Source: Lepeophtheirus salmonis
Taxonomy: Eukaryota > Arthropoda > Copepoda > Siphonostomatoida > Caligidae
Direction of reading: 5' to 3'
Assembly: GCF_016086655.4 (NCBI RefSeq)
Contig: NC_052131.2
Span: forward strand, 12,073,940-12,137,939
DNA: 64,000 nucleotides
Under the pieces are notes generated by a model. It was not told the origin of the DNA. It made no database searches and saw only the letters and a program-made list of their open reading frames with translations. Positions 13,180 through 23,883 of the stretch are shown one piece after another. The first letter of the stretch is position 1. The number at the start of each line of letters is the position of its first letter. The position numbers and the translations under genes are program-made.

Positions 13180-13690
13180 TTAATACATTCTAGGGTCAAA
13201 TCTATCATTAACCTGAGCAATGGCGTCGCTAGCCACTTTTTTGGACTTGATGACAGTCTCTTTTGGCAAATTCCGGAATTTATCCCGGATCTTGGACATC
13301 ACGTAGGATTTTGTATTGTAGGAGGATCTTTTGGTCCCACACAAAAAGTCTATAAAGCTGAGGTCCAATGACCTTGAAGGCCAAAAACTGGGTCCAATAA
13401 ACTCAAAAAAATTGACCTCATCTTGTGATCAGCAGGCTGTTTTCTTGATTCATAATTAGGACCAGACTCTTCCAATTCCTTCCTGATTCTCCAAAGGAAG
13501 GATTTGTCTAGGCTTACAAAGTTTGTAACACCAAAATTGTCTTGTTCGATACGGATCACAACAAGGACACTCTACCTTTTCCACGATTGTAGGATGAATA
13601 CTTTTTTTAAACTGGCGCCAAACTCTTTTGGAAAGCTGCCAAAACAGCAAACAACATCCTACCTGTTCATACACTCAAAATTCGTTCTTG
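13180..13690 (-). pseudogene. mariner-like DDE transposase remnant
   Basis: A minus-strand frame, entered after stops, reads FFEFIGPSFWPSRSLDLSFI, then DFLCGTKRSSYNTKSYV, then SKIRDKFRNLPKETVIKS. This aligns with the conserved FIGP-x-x-WPP-x-SPDLNPLDYFLWG block and following helix of mariner-like transposases, with Pro of SPDL changed to Leu. The upstream part (13456-13674) is open in shifted frames, consistent with several frameshifts. The first two catalytic blocks cannot be identified with confidence, and neither can inverted repeats. Confidence 0.55.
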
Positions 13691-13699
13691 AACAATAGT

Positions 13700-15395
13700 A
13701 TCACGCTGTATATATACATATATTTTAATAAACCGATTAATATTACAGTGTTTATAATTCGTAAATGAAAGGTCTCATTATTGGGAAGAGGTTGTGTGTT
13801 TACACTACAACACTACAACTTTTTCGTGTATCTACCATGAACCATTAGTGTATAATTAGAGGATGAACATAATATGTATCCTGGAAATGAACTTCTATGT
13901 CATGAAATTCATTAACTTCTGAAACAGGAAATTACTATAAACATACATAAATAGAAATATCGATTGATCGATTGAGTCGAGATCACTGTCCCATTACTCC
14001 AATAATATATCCTTCGTTATGAGATGCGCTGCTTTGTTGCACTTTAATAAGTTATTTCCTTATTATTGAAAGATTGCGAAAATTGAATTTCAGCTATCCC
14101 CTGTTGCTATCTCCAATTTCGATATAGAAAGAGAAAGAATGGCGAATGGACAAGCTTATATAATAAACCCTAATATTCTTCTTCTATTAAAAGTTCTGCC
14201 AGAATGTGACAACGGTTTTCAAAATCATCCTTCTCAACTTTTCTCACTTAAATATCTGTAACAAATTTCAACTTATTTTTTCCTTCAAGGTGTGTCTGCC
14301 TTGTATGTTTAAACAATAGCCAATACTACTCAAGTTACAAATTCAATAACAAGGTTAATTTACACAGCACTATGATTCAATTAACAATATTTAAATTGAA
14401 ACATTCTAAAAAACGTTTCAAAGTTACACAAACTTATCTACACAAACACAAAAGCTAGCCAGAATGATTTTTCTTAAAACTGAGTGTGGATTACATTTGT
14501 ATTCTTTGACGAATTATCCTCAATTTCTATGAACAAATGATTCTTATTAACCCTTTGGAGTCTTTGCAAATTGCACTTAAAATAACCAAAACTGATTCCA
14601 CAAATTTGAACAGACTGCCTATGATTGTCTCAAATTTGTCTATGAAATATTGACTTGTTTTTATACATAAAATAAAAAATTGAATTGGAACTTATTCATT
14701 TTCTTTATTTATCTTCAAGATTGTGTTAATGTTGACACACCACATATTTTTTCAGTAAATCATAGCTATATTAATATATTTTGGGCTACTTTTAGTATTC
14801 TTAAACATCAAAATGGTCCAAGGGTGGTCAACCAAGAAAAAAATTTACTACATTTGAGAAATATGGGCTAGTGATGTTGTTTTAGAACCAATCTAGTGCC
14901 CTTTGCTTTATCTAGCTCCATTAATTTGCACAAAATGGCAGTTCATTTAAATAAGATCTTAAAGTCAGCTAATATGTAGGGGCTAAAACTTTGCTACACA
15001 TATAATGAACTGATTGAACCTATTGGTTGATTAATCTAATTCAAATTTTGGTATATTTTGTATTTTATGAAGTTATTGAATGTTTAAATTCATTTAACAA
15101 CACTCTTATTGGTTATTAACTCATATAATCTTCATTGTATCTCCCAACCTTTTTTCAATAAATATTTTAAATAAAAAACAAATTTCGGAAAGTAAAAAAA
15201 AGTTGAAAAAAGATTTGAAAAATAGAGTCAATTAGATTGAGATAGCTAAAGAAAATATAATGGTTAAAAATAGGTAAGGTATCATTGTGAAATTTATTCG
15301 TTATTATTCTTATAAACGGAGCTGGGATACGTATTAAACTAAAGCTAAATAACATAGTAACGAAACGCACTTGCTATGACTTACGAGTAGTGATG
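13700..15395. other. No gene recognised
   Basis: AT-rich sequence. Open frames at 14680-14871 and 15167-15370 are Phe/Ile/Asn-rich low-complexity translations with no motif. Confidence 0.35.
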
Positions 15396-15399
15396 AAAA

Positions 15400-15625
15400 T
15401 CCTGTATATAATGGGTATTTTCAAAAATAAAACCGAAAATCAACATGGTAACCTGATAATTTGAAAAATGTTTTGGAGAAGTTAAGGAATAATACTCCTG
15501 GCGTTTCATTAGATCATAAACAATCAGCTGTGACAAGGGAGAAAGGAAAGAAGGAAACAAACAAGGACATTTGCTAGAATTACTCAAACGTCGATTTGCA
15601 ATTCTACTCTAAGTCCAACGAGGAC
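15400..15625 (-). repeat. About 200-bp dispersed family, copy 2 (reverse)
   Basis: Reverse complement carries GGACTTAGAGTAGAATTG, CACAGCTGATTGTT, GATCTAATGAAACG and TCAGGTTACCATGTTGATTT in the same order as the copy at 8256-8450. The minus-strand ORF across it is a by-product of the repeat. Confidence 0.65.
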
Positions 15626-15881
15626 TTGCAATTATAACTCCGCTACAAATCTTAAGGGTTACGCTCCGTCTTTTATGAGCAAATACGAATGTTCAATCAG
15701 GTTTTGAATGTATTTAGTAAAGGATGTTCACTACTCAGGAAATGCATAATAATGGCAACTGCTAAGGAAAAGAAAATTCATTTTTCGGATTACCAATTCC
15801 AAAAAACCGGTCCAGCTAAAAAAATTACTGGATATATATCACTACTTATGAGCGTGGCAGAGGATTCAAATTGAACATGTC

Positions 15882-15953
15882 TGCCTTGTAACGCTTTTGC
15901 CTTGTGACGCTTTCGTCTTGTGATATTTTCACCTTGAGACTTTTTTGCCTTGG
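15882..15953 (+). repeat. 16-bp minisatellite, about 4.4 units
   Basis: Units TGCCTTGTAACGCTTT, TGCCTTGTGACGCTTT, CGTCTTGTGATATTTT, CACCTTGAGACTTTTTT, then a partial GCCTTGG. Units decay from left to right. It starts just after the stop of a 61-codon open frame (15689-15874) that has no recognised motif. Confidence 0.8.
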
Positions 15954-16211
15954 ATAATATTAGAGGGAATACAACTTCATCTCAGTTACATAGGTTTGGT
16001 AGGGGAACTTTTACCGCTGTATTCCAGCTTTGACAAATTAGAAACAAAAAAGTAAACAAGCTAGACAATCCTCAATTTACCCATTAATGATGAAGGGGCA
16101 TTTAAATACCCAATCATATATTTCACCATTACTTCGGAATTTGTTTAACTAAATAGATGAGATTTGTACCTGTGGTTCCTGAATACGTTGGTAATAAAAA
16201 AATTATAAAGG

Positions 16212-17211
16212 ATGAATATTATTTGGTTAATAATTCTTGCATTATCGGTCAGTTTGTTGTTTGTAATCGCGTCCACGATTTGTTCAAGGATAAAAAGTAA
16301 GTCATTTAGTTTTTTTGGTATAAATATCATAAGTAACTACTTTAAAATGCTGCATCCCTAACGACAGGATGTATATATCTCATTTAGTGTAGAAAAATTA
16401 CATGCATAATTATAAATACATTTATTTTTTTGAACAATAAAATACGATTGGTATTATGAAATCCCTTTGTCGAAAAAGAATTATTTTACTCCTATACTTT
16501 TTATAACATAAAGTTCCTACATTTTTGCTTTGATCGTCTCAATTGCAGTTTAAAAGCTGATGAGAAATTGGGATTCCTAGAAACTCTATCAGATAACAAT
16601 ATGGAGGTAATAAATCTTGGATTCCCTGAAATGGATGGGTCAGATCATGACAATTGTGAAGACGACGATAGCGGTTTATACAGTCTCCAAAGGGGTATTA
16701 TCTCAGCTCCCTGTTTTCATCGTCACAGTGATGGCAATGAAGAGTAAATAATTAGTAATACAAAAAACGAAAAATAGATGAAAGAGATTTAAAATGGACG
16801 AAAAAAAGGAACAGATTTTCTTATCCCTAAATCTTTCAAAATCGAAGAAATATCCCTCTCATTGGAGAATCCATAGGAGTATTTTTGTTTTTCTTTGACC
16901 AGAGCCTGAGAGATTTTATCATTTTTGAAAGTAATAGGTACGCAATCCAACACGACATCACCTTGGATTTGAAATGTTGATGAGCTCTTTGTTTTTATTG
17001 GTGGCATTTTTTTATACAGCATATCCTCTTCACTGGATAAGAAAAGATACTGATTCAACTCTGAAGCTGTTCCTCATATTTTAGCCAATAATATTAGTCG
17101 AGATCGATTTTTAAACATGATAAACATATTCATTTTATAGACAACACAAAAGTCGAACAGTCAGACACTACAGCGAAACTGAGGTCATTCTTTGAGGATT
17201 TAGACGCCTGA
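16212..17211 (+). CDS. Candidate two-exon gene for a 51-residue single-pass membrane microprotein
   Basis: Model: exon 16212-16296 and exon 17141-17211. Exon 1 starts at an ATG and reads MNIIWLIILALSVSLLFVIA, then STICSRIK, a clear hydrophobic anchor followed by basic residues. It ends at a consensus donor AAAAA|GTAAGT, leaving one base. Exon 2 follows an acceptor CATTTTATAG and supplies two bases, so the frame is kept. It reads NTKVEQSDTTAKLRSFFEDLDA and a TGA stop. Predicted topology: N-terminal membrane segment, then a short charged tail. The join is consistent in phase but not proven. The 844-bp intron is long compared with the 52-76 bp introns of the gene at 20 kb, and it contains other exon-like frames on both strands. 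A good donor, GTAAGTATGG at 17228, follows the stop by 16 bp, which is odd for a last exon. No family was recognised. Confidence 0.35.
16549..16747 (+). CDS. Exon-like open frame with acidic C-terminus (terminal exon candidate)
   Basis: An acceptor TCAATTGCAG at 16548 is followed by an open frame to a TAA at 16745-16747. The product reads LKADEKLGFLETLSDNNMEV, then INLGFPEMDGSDHDNCEDDD, then SGLYSLQRGIISAPCFHRHS and DGNEE. It is hydrophilic, acidic and compositionally unlike the AT-driven noise around it. Entry phase requires two bases from the previous exon. The membrane exon at 16212 leaves one base with its best donor, and two only with a weak donor 4 bp downstream (GTCATT at 16301). An alternative acceptor at 16556 (TTAAAAG) would fit the best donor. 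It may therefore be an alternative end of the 16212 gene or belong to another. No domain recognised. Confidence 0.35.
16789..17070 (-). CDS. Minus-strand terminal exon candidate, 90+ residues
   Basis: Open frame reading ELNQYLFLSSEEDMLYKKMP, then PIKTKSSSTFQIQGDVVLDC, VPITFKNDKISQALVKEKQK, YSYGFSNERDISSILKDLGI and RKSVPFFRPF before a TAA. There is no ATG near the start, but acceptors GAACAG and CTTCAG lie at its upstream edge, so it would be a last exon. It ends 42 bp from the stop of the + strand frame at 16549-16747, giving a tail-to-tail arrangement. Balanced composition argues for real coding. No family recognised and no upstream exon located with confidence. Confidence 0.3.
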   Translation of the reverse strand, partial: TASELNQYLFLSSEEDMLYKKMPPIKTKSSSTFQIQGDVVLDCVPITFKNDKISQALVKEKQKYSYGFSNERDISSILKDLGIRKSVPFFRPF

Positions 17212-17246
17212 ATATTCAGCAATAGACGTAAGTATGGTTTCATATT

Positions 17247-17552
17247 ATGGTAAACATCCCGCTCAATAGTTCATTTGTAGAAAACTTATTCGTTTTTGTA
17301 TACCTCCAATATCTTGCGAATCTGTTTACCAATAGCCGTGATTTTTTAGGAAAATATCATCAACAGCAATCATCACTACTCCATTGTGAAGAATCATTGA
17401 CTTTTATATGCAGTCAATTTCTTCATCAAAAGGTCATGAAATCTCTAGTTACATCAAGATTGGGATACATCAATATTGATAGAAATAGTTCAAGATGGGA
17501 TCGCGTCCATGAAAGTCTACATAAATATCTGAATATGGTATATCTTTGTTAA
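17247..17552 (+). CDS. Hypothetical 101-residue ORF
   Basis: Begins ATG GTA AAC and reads through to a TAG-free end at TGT TAA. The part from 17350 on looks most protein-like: GKYHQQQSSLLHCEESLTFI, then CSQFLHQKVMKSLVTSRLGY, then INIDRNSSRWDRVHESLHKY. That part is preceded by an acceptor GTGATTTTTTAG and followed by a possible donor ATG|GTATAT at 17538, so it may be an internal exon rather than a single ORF. A partly open reverse frame also exists here, so strand is uncertain. The downstream frame 17587-17787 could be a further exon, but phases do not match with good splice sites. Confidence 0.25.
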   Translation: MVNIPLNSSFVENLFVFVYLQYLANLFTNSRDFLGKYHQQQSSLLHCEESLTFICSQFLHQKVMKSLVTSRLGYINIDRNSSRWDRVHESLHKYLNMVYLC

Positions 17553-17799
17553 ATACTTCATTAATTTATCATAATCATATTGTGCTATGCTAGCTTCGAT
17601 CCTTCACTCTTGTCCCTCGGTAGTAAATTATCCTGCGAATTATCGTGTTTTTATATTTTATACGTATTTTATGGTTCTATATGAGAACCAACTTGTTTCT
17701 TTGTGGCAATTAATCTTCCTATTACTGGAGGATTTGGGATCGCAAAAAATGGAAGAAAAACATAGTTACAACACCATTCCGAAATAAAGAATCCTATTT

Positions 17800-19040
17800 A
17801 GTGGTTAATATATACAAGACCCCTATTAATCTATAAATTTGTAGAGCTTTGAGGATTAAATAGGATAAGAAGATCTTCACAGTTTGATGTTTCAAGTTGG
17901 AATATCATTTATTTATGTAATACTAACTATAATTATTATTTCACAGTTAATTTCAAACTTATACAAACATAGAAAGTCAATTTCTAGGATAGGACATTGA
18001 ACATCAGCGACAATGAAATATAAAAGTAATTACTTTTTTATAGAGCGAGTTGAAATACAAGATATTAATTTTTGTTTTCGCAAATATAAATTATAAAAAT
18101 TGAATACAATCACGATTTTATATAACTATATCAAAATTTGTATTAGGGTGTCTCATTTTTGTATGGTCTATTAATTTGATTTTCTGTTGTGTATTTATGA
18201 AAAAAAAATATGTTAAAATATATATTTAGTTTTCAAAAGATGTATTGTGACCTCTCAAGCTATTTAAAAATGACATATTTAAATTGAAATTATCTATTTT
18301 ATCTACTACTAAATCAATTAAGAGAAAATTGACACCTTGAAATGATCTTACAATGCAAACACTTGAAATGTTGACAGTGGCGTACGTTGAAAATGTTCTG
18401 AGAAAAATGTTTTCGTATTTTCATTTTATCAAAAATACAAGCCCTGATTTTCGCAGTTGTAAGTTAAGTTGTATCTGGATTTACGAACAACGAAGAAAAA
18501 CTGCCTGAATGGTCTCAAAGGGGGTTTTAGCGTTAAATGGTGTGCAAGGTTTGTCTAACATCCGTATCTTCGGATAAAAACTTGGATATGGTCCATGGAT
18601 TCGAACATGTAGATGTGGAATTTATTTCAGATCATTTTAACTCTTTTTATTGTATGTGAAGTATGATAGGATGAAGACAGATTTTATTTCTAAGTGTTTA
18701 CCATTAGTTTTTGATTACTCTTTGTATAACATATCATATTAACGACTTCAAGGGAAGAAATTTAGGAGATCTCAATGTTAATAGATCTATAACATAGAAA
18801 TATGAAAGTTATTTTTGTGAGTTTCACGAAGTAAATCAAGTATTCCTGAATTTGAAAATTTTGGTAACTTATTATATTAACTGTTTCTGGTTTAATTTGA
18901 AATATAGATGACTCTCATTTCTATAGTAGAATCACGTGATATTTTATCCTCCAATACCGTAACTTTAATCAACAGTTCATATGTCTCGCTCCCGCTTTTT
19001 ACACGTACCCGCTCGAAGCCGATCCCTACTTATGAGTTAT
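17800..19040. other. No gene recognised
   Basis: AT-rich intergenic sequence. Short Tyr/Leu-type frames have no motif. Confidence 0.35.
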
Positions 19041-19041
19041 G

Positions 19042-19094
19042 ATCTACTCAAAAGTCATAACTCATAACTTATGAGTTATGACTTTTGAGTAGAT
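19042..19094. repeat. Perfect 53-bp palindrome (26-bp arms, 1-nt centre)
   Basis: The left arm 19042-19067 begins ATCTACTCAAAAGTC and ends ATAACTCATAA. The right arm 19069-19094 is its exact reverse complement, with a single C at 19068 between them. A further copy of the inner sequence, ACTTATGAGTTATGA, lies just upstream at 19028-19042. It lies beside a dispersed repeat (19110-19260). It would extrude as a cruciform or form a strong hairpin in RNA. Confidence 0.9.
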
Positions 19095-19109
19095 TTTATA
19101 TTTTTGTAA

Positions 19110-19260
19110 GGAAAAAAGGAGAAGGCTGGAGTAAGACATATGAGCATGGTACTAGAAAATTAATCCTTTATCAATATCAGCTACCTGTTATATGATTTTG
19201 GGAGGAAAAATGAATTATTGCTGTGAAGAGGAGAACATTCTACATTTAAATCAGCACTAA
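19110..19260 (+). repeat. Dispersed repeat shared with 55785-55935, copy 1
   Basis: Blocks GGAGTAAGACATA, TATCAGCTACCTGTTATATG, ATTTTGGGAGG and GAAGAGGAGAACATT align in order with the copy near 55.8 kb. No coding potential seen. The perfect palindrome lies at its left side here but not in the other copy. Confidence 0.55.
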
Positions 19261-19269
19261 TTTAGGGAA

Positions 19270-20130
19270 AATATTTTTTTATACTTATATATTTCTATTT
19301 TATTACACCTTTTTTTTAAATACACCAAAGGTAAACGAGAATTCTTCTAATGTGATCGGTGTTTTGGTTAAAAAAAATGAACGAATGAACGTAAAGTATT
19401 AAACAAATGAGTTACAGAATAGATTTTTTACAGAAATAATTGAATGAACGAAAAAGTTTGATCAGTTCCAACCCTAGACTCGATTCATATATAAGTCATT
19501 TAACAGAGAAAAGGTCTCAACTTGTACTCGAAGTGAAGGGAATTGGACTGGAGCTAAAAGACTCTAGATTTCACCATGACTCTTGTTGCTAATGAAGTTG
19601 ATAATTAAATATGGTTGTATGGTTTTATCTATAGACAAATATGGCATTCATAAAACGATTTAATAATTATTAAATACGCAATAGATATACCCTATGTAGA
19701 TCTAGGTACAATATGTCAATATATAATGCAAAAACCTGTTGTATATAATATTTCATTTCTTGTGACTATTTTTAGTGAAATCAATATTGCAGGAATGAAT
19801 AATTAATCAATCATAATGACGAAGAAAATATATTCATAAAACGATCGAGATTAGAAACATTGTTTATCGTTTTTGAAACAATGAAACAGAGTGGGTAATC
19901 TTATTCCAAAGAAAGAAACCAGAATAAGTTCTACATAGGATAATAATATTTCTTCAATAACACCTTCATGTTGTGTGTACAAAGGTAAAATAATCAATAG
20001 TATTTTGTTGCTGTAGTCTCTATACATAATATTAAATTGTGCTCGCACGCATCGCATAACTAAGTAACCTCTTGCGGAAGAAAAAAACAAAAAGTATTAT
20101 AATCAAAACTAGAAACATAAAGACTGAACA
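19270..20130. other. Upstream region of the PLAT-like gene; nothing else recognised
   Basis: AT-rich sequence. The minus-strand 79-codon frame 19851-20090 has no motif and overlaps the presumed promoter region. Confidence 0.35.
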
Positions 20131-20133
20131 GAC

Positions 20134-20141
20134 TATAAATA
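20134..20141 (+). promoter_or_regulatory. TATA box of the PLAT-like gene
   Basis: TATAAATA lies 53 bp before the start codon at 20187. A start site about 30 bp downstream would give a 5' leader of roughly 20-25 bases, which suits a highly expressed secreted-protein gene. Confidence 0.55.
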
Positions 20142-20186
20142 CTCTGCGCCCCATACTAAAGACGACACTGTTGGTTATTCATTGGG

Positions 20187-21524
20187 ATGAGTCGTATTAT
20201 ATGTTTCCTTCTCCTTTCTGGAGTTTTGGTCAATGCCGGGACTCCAGGTACCAAGTGGAGTAAGTGGGATTTTTTAATCAAATTATGATAAGTGCCTATC
20301 ATCTCAATAATGAAACGATAATCATTTTTTTATAGTCAACTGCAAGACCCTTGGTTCAGAAAAATGTTTTTATACAAAATTGGAATCCATAACTACCGAA
20401 ATTGGAAACCCTGGTACAAATGACGATGTAAAAATAGAGATATGCTCTGATTTTGAAAAGACAGATTGTTGTACAACTCCTGCACTCAAGGGTTCTTTCT
20501 CAGATGACTGGTCTACAGGAGATACTGAGACATGGGGATCCAGTTATTTTGGAAAGTGTAAGAGCAAGAAGTATTTGATCAAAAAAGCTCTTATCGTTAC
20601 CCTTTCCAAGAATGGAAAGGGACCTCTAAATGTAACTGCCATTACTATCGACACAATTGCTCCTGAGAAAAAGAGCAAGGAGCCAGAAAGATTTAAGTGC
20701 AAAGCTTTTTACTTGGGCGGAACAAATATTAAGCAAACTCAAATATGCCCAACTGGTATACAGCATCTTTAAAACTGATTATTCAAAATTTCTAACCCGT
20801 CAAATATTTTTCAGGTCCATATGAATTTTTGAAATTCAAAAATGCTACAATCAAAATTGGTCCCGATGGTACAGATGATAGTGTTAAGTTGAAGATTTGT
20901 TCTGATGCCAATGATGTTTGCTGTGAACATAAATTATCACATAAATTGAAAGATGATTGGCATGTCAACAAAACTGAGACATGGAAGGCAAAGAGCTTAG
21001 GCGATTGTGGCAAAAAGCTATATAAGGTTGTATTATAAAATTTATTTTTGGAATATATAATAGATTTTTTTTTTGTAGATAAACAACAAACCCATCATTT
21101 CTGTATCAAAAAATGGGAAAGATGATCTCAATGTGGATAATGTAGAAATCACCATGATTACAAATGACGATAAGCCAAAGAGCATCGAATATGGTTGTGG
21201 AGGATTCAAATTGCAAGGAAATTGCAAGACTCAATCACTTTGCAGACATACATTCAGTTGTAAAGATAGTAAGATATTTGATTTTGTATCATTGTTGTTA
21301 CATTATTCTTTTTGAACAATCTAATAGGGAACATGAAATCTGGATCCTCCCAACGACCTTCTAAATCTCCTAATTCAAATCCTTCTTCATCTTCTGCTGG
21401 AGGCAATAAACCTTCCTTCTCTTCAGTTTTACAAGGAAACAGGAATAATGGAACAAAACTTCCTCCAGGCATTCCATCGGGATTCCAAAAATTGAACAAA
21501 CCTTTCCGTTCCTCATCTGGATAA
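20187..21524 (+). CDS. Secreted protein with two tandem PLAT/LH2-like domains, five exons
   Basis: Exons 20187-20259, 20336-20755, 20815-21026, 21079-21268 and 21328-21524 join to 1092 nt (363 codons plus TAA) with all phases consistent (1,1,0,1). Introns are 76, 59, 52 and 59 bp, all GT...AG. Residues 1-17 (MSRIICFLLLSGVLVNA) form a signal peptide with a V-x-A cleavage site. Residues about 37-130 and 167-265 are two copies of one domain. Each has G-x-(N/D)DxVK-x-x-ICSD, then a CC pair, a DDW, (D/K)TETW, (L/F)GxC, an SKNGK turn, LNV and a final hydrophobic strand. This order matches PLAT/LH2 beta-sandwich domains, which bind lipids or other proteins. Cys-rich linkers follow each copy. Residues about 300-363 are Ser/Pro/Gly/Asn-rich and probably disordered. 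N-x-T sequons (NVT, NAT, NKT) suggest glycosylation. No enzymatic domain is present, so it is likely an extracellular binding protein. The gene model is strong; the domain name is a motif-level inference. Confidence 0.82.
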
Positions 21525-21869
21525 TTAACTAAATATATATGCAGATTTAATCATAGCAAAATAATCATAATATCATATTATTATCGACCTGATTCGACAA
21601 ACCGTAATTATTGAAAACGTATTTCCGTCGAATTTAAATACATATATTTATTATATATACCAACTAATTGTTTATCCTTCTTGGGTACTTTGTATCTAAC
21701 ACTTGATCCTATATAATTCAATTATACATCTTTTTAAGGAGGTAAAACTTAAGGAAAGCAGTACATATGTTACAAATCAACATAAACAACAAAAAAGTTT
21801 AGGATTTTCTTCCCTTGTAAGGAACGTTTTCACGTCACAGCAACATTGTTGTTGTCGGCCATTCTGGGG

Positions 21870-21875
21870 AATAAA
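21870..21875 (+). terminator. Candidate poly(A) signal AATAAA
   Basis: First canonical AATAAA seen downstream of the PLAT-like gene, about 345 bp after its stop codon. A second lies near 21911. Either could define the 3' end; nearer non-canonical signals are also possible. Confidence 0.35.
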
Positions 21876-21919
21876 GAACCAAGCATTATAACAATGGAAC
21901 CCCTTTTTTTTAAATAAAA

Positions 21920-23880
21920 TATGAAAGAAATAGTAAACTGTTTGATGTCAAAATAGGACCAACAAATAAAAGGATTTAAAGCTTAAAAATTAAGCATTGT
22001 GTAAAAAATGACTATTTAAAAAAAAATTATAATATATTTCAAAAGTTTTTTTTTAAATTTTCCCCGAAATTGGCTTACACTTCCCATTTTTTTCAATAGT
22101 AGAAAATCGCAAAGTATCCTGGATAATGAATTTATTTAATTTAATTATATTACTTATATGACCTAAGTTAAGACTAATATAATGCATAGCCATTATCGTG
22201 GATTATCCTTAATCTTTTATTTAATAAATTATTTTTTAAGTGGCAGAGGAACTTTAATTCTAATTTATTAAATATTTAAGAAGCTTTTTGATTTAATACA
22301 TTAGTAACCTTTGGGTCTTTACTTGGATTATGTCTTATCACCCAAGTGACTTACTAATATTGGCCAAAATTAATCTACAGAGCTGTCTTACTCCACCTTT
22401 TTTACTTATTAGACTAACCTTATTTGGTAGTTTAATAGTGAGTTATAAAAAGTTGTAAAAAAAAGCTTTAAGTAAAAAGGAGGATATTCAAATAATGGAG
22501 CAGTTATACTTTTAATCCTAACTTTTTATCTACACTGTTTGGAAAATAAGAAAATAAATCACCTGATAAAAACCAAATAACAATGCAAACGCCGTGAACA
22601 TATAAAGCAACACAATAAAAAAATTGAGAATCGAATGATGATTGAATTGGGATTTAGTAAATAACGGTTTATTTTTTAACAGACCTCATATTTAAGGTGT
22701 CTAAGATGTGCTGAATGATAAGATTCTTCCCTGTTTAATCTAAGATGACATAGCAGAATTTAACCTTAGTTCAAGTGATATTATTGAACAAAAAGTAGGA
22801 ATGATTTACCCTTGATGAAAGAGGAAAATTGCATATATTGAGTGCATCTTAGTACACTCTAAATTTATTAAAATCAAGGTACACAATATTTTTAACTGAT
22901 ACAAAAAATACTAAATAATATATAAAAAGAACCATTTTTGACTCATAATATCATATTGGGGTGATACATGAAGCAAAAAAAAAATTCCAATTTTAATACA
23001 ACCAATCCAACTTTGCTATTAGGTAGCCTTGTATACGAGGGATATCGACTCTTTCGAGTTAAAACTGTTATAAGTTATAGATGTTATCTTTTTTGGGATC
23101 ATCCCTCAGTCCGGGGGTTGCCTGCGAGTCTTCCCCCCTCATTAATCGCAACAAACTCACAACCTTTACCTACATGCTTTCAAGATCCTACAAAGAGCTA
23201 TTAGTATTTGTCCGAATAACTCGAAGGCGAGATAATAAAACTATTCGAACAGCATAGCTAGAAAGTATGTAGGGAAGATTTTGAATTTATCTTTTAAGGA
23301 GTGGGGAGGGGGGCTCGTAGTCAATCCTTGGGTTTAGGAATGAGCCCGAAAAATTCAATATTCCTCTCCCCCTACTCCAAAAAGTAATTATTAATTCACA
23401 TGGCTTCGCTCAATATTCTTGTCGATATAAGAAAAGAGATATAAGAAAAAGACATATTTGGACATCCTATTTTACAGGATCTACTCAAGAGAAACATTGA
23501 TGATTTTACCATTTTCGAAATTTCAACAAATAATACAGGAATTAGTAAAGCAATGCACCGAATAGTGGGAGTAATTGTTCCACAAATATTAAGACTATTC
23601 CAGATATAATTTGTTTCTAAGTTCCTTAAACTAATATTTTGTTATTTTGACATGTTATTAATGTTAAATTATATTTGACCAAGTGGGTATTGTTGTATTA
23701 TATTGGTATATAAATAAAATCAACACGACTTTCCATCAATATATTTTCTTCATAACATGTTCGATCAAAGAACAATTTCATCCTATTTTCATATAAAACT
23801 TATGGGCGAATGAGAAATTATATTTAATTAAAACTATCACTATGGTTTATATATATATAAACCAAAAACTAATGTACTAA
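21920..23880. other. No gene recognised
   Basis: Mostly AT-rich. A locally GC-richer patch at 23090-23400 (TCAGTCCGGGGGTTGCC; GGAGTGGGGAGGGGGG) has no recognised identity. TGGTTTATATATATATAAACCA at 23843-23864 is a perfect 22-bp palindrome. Confidence 0.35.
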
Positions 23881-23883
23881 AAC

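Noticed and set aside
20792..21013. 73-codon minus-strand ORF
   Set aside because: Antisense of exon 3 of the PLAT-like gene.
21254..21499. 81-codon minus-strand ORF
   Set aside because: Antisense of the last exon and intron of the PLAT-like gene.
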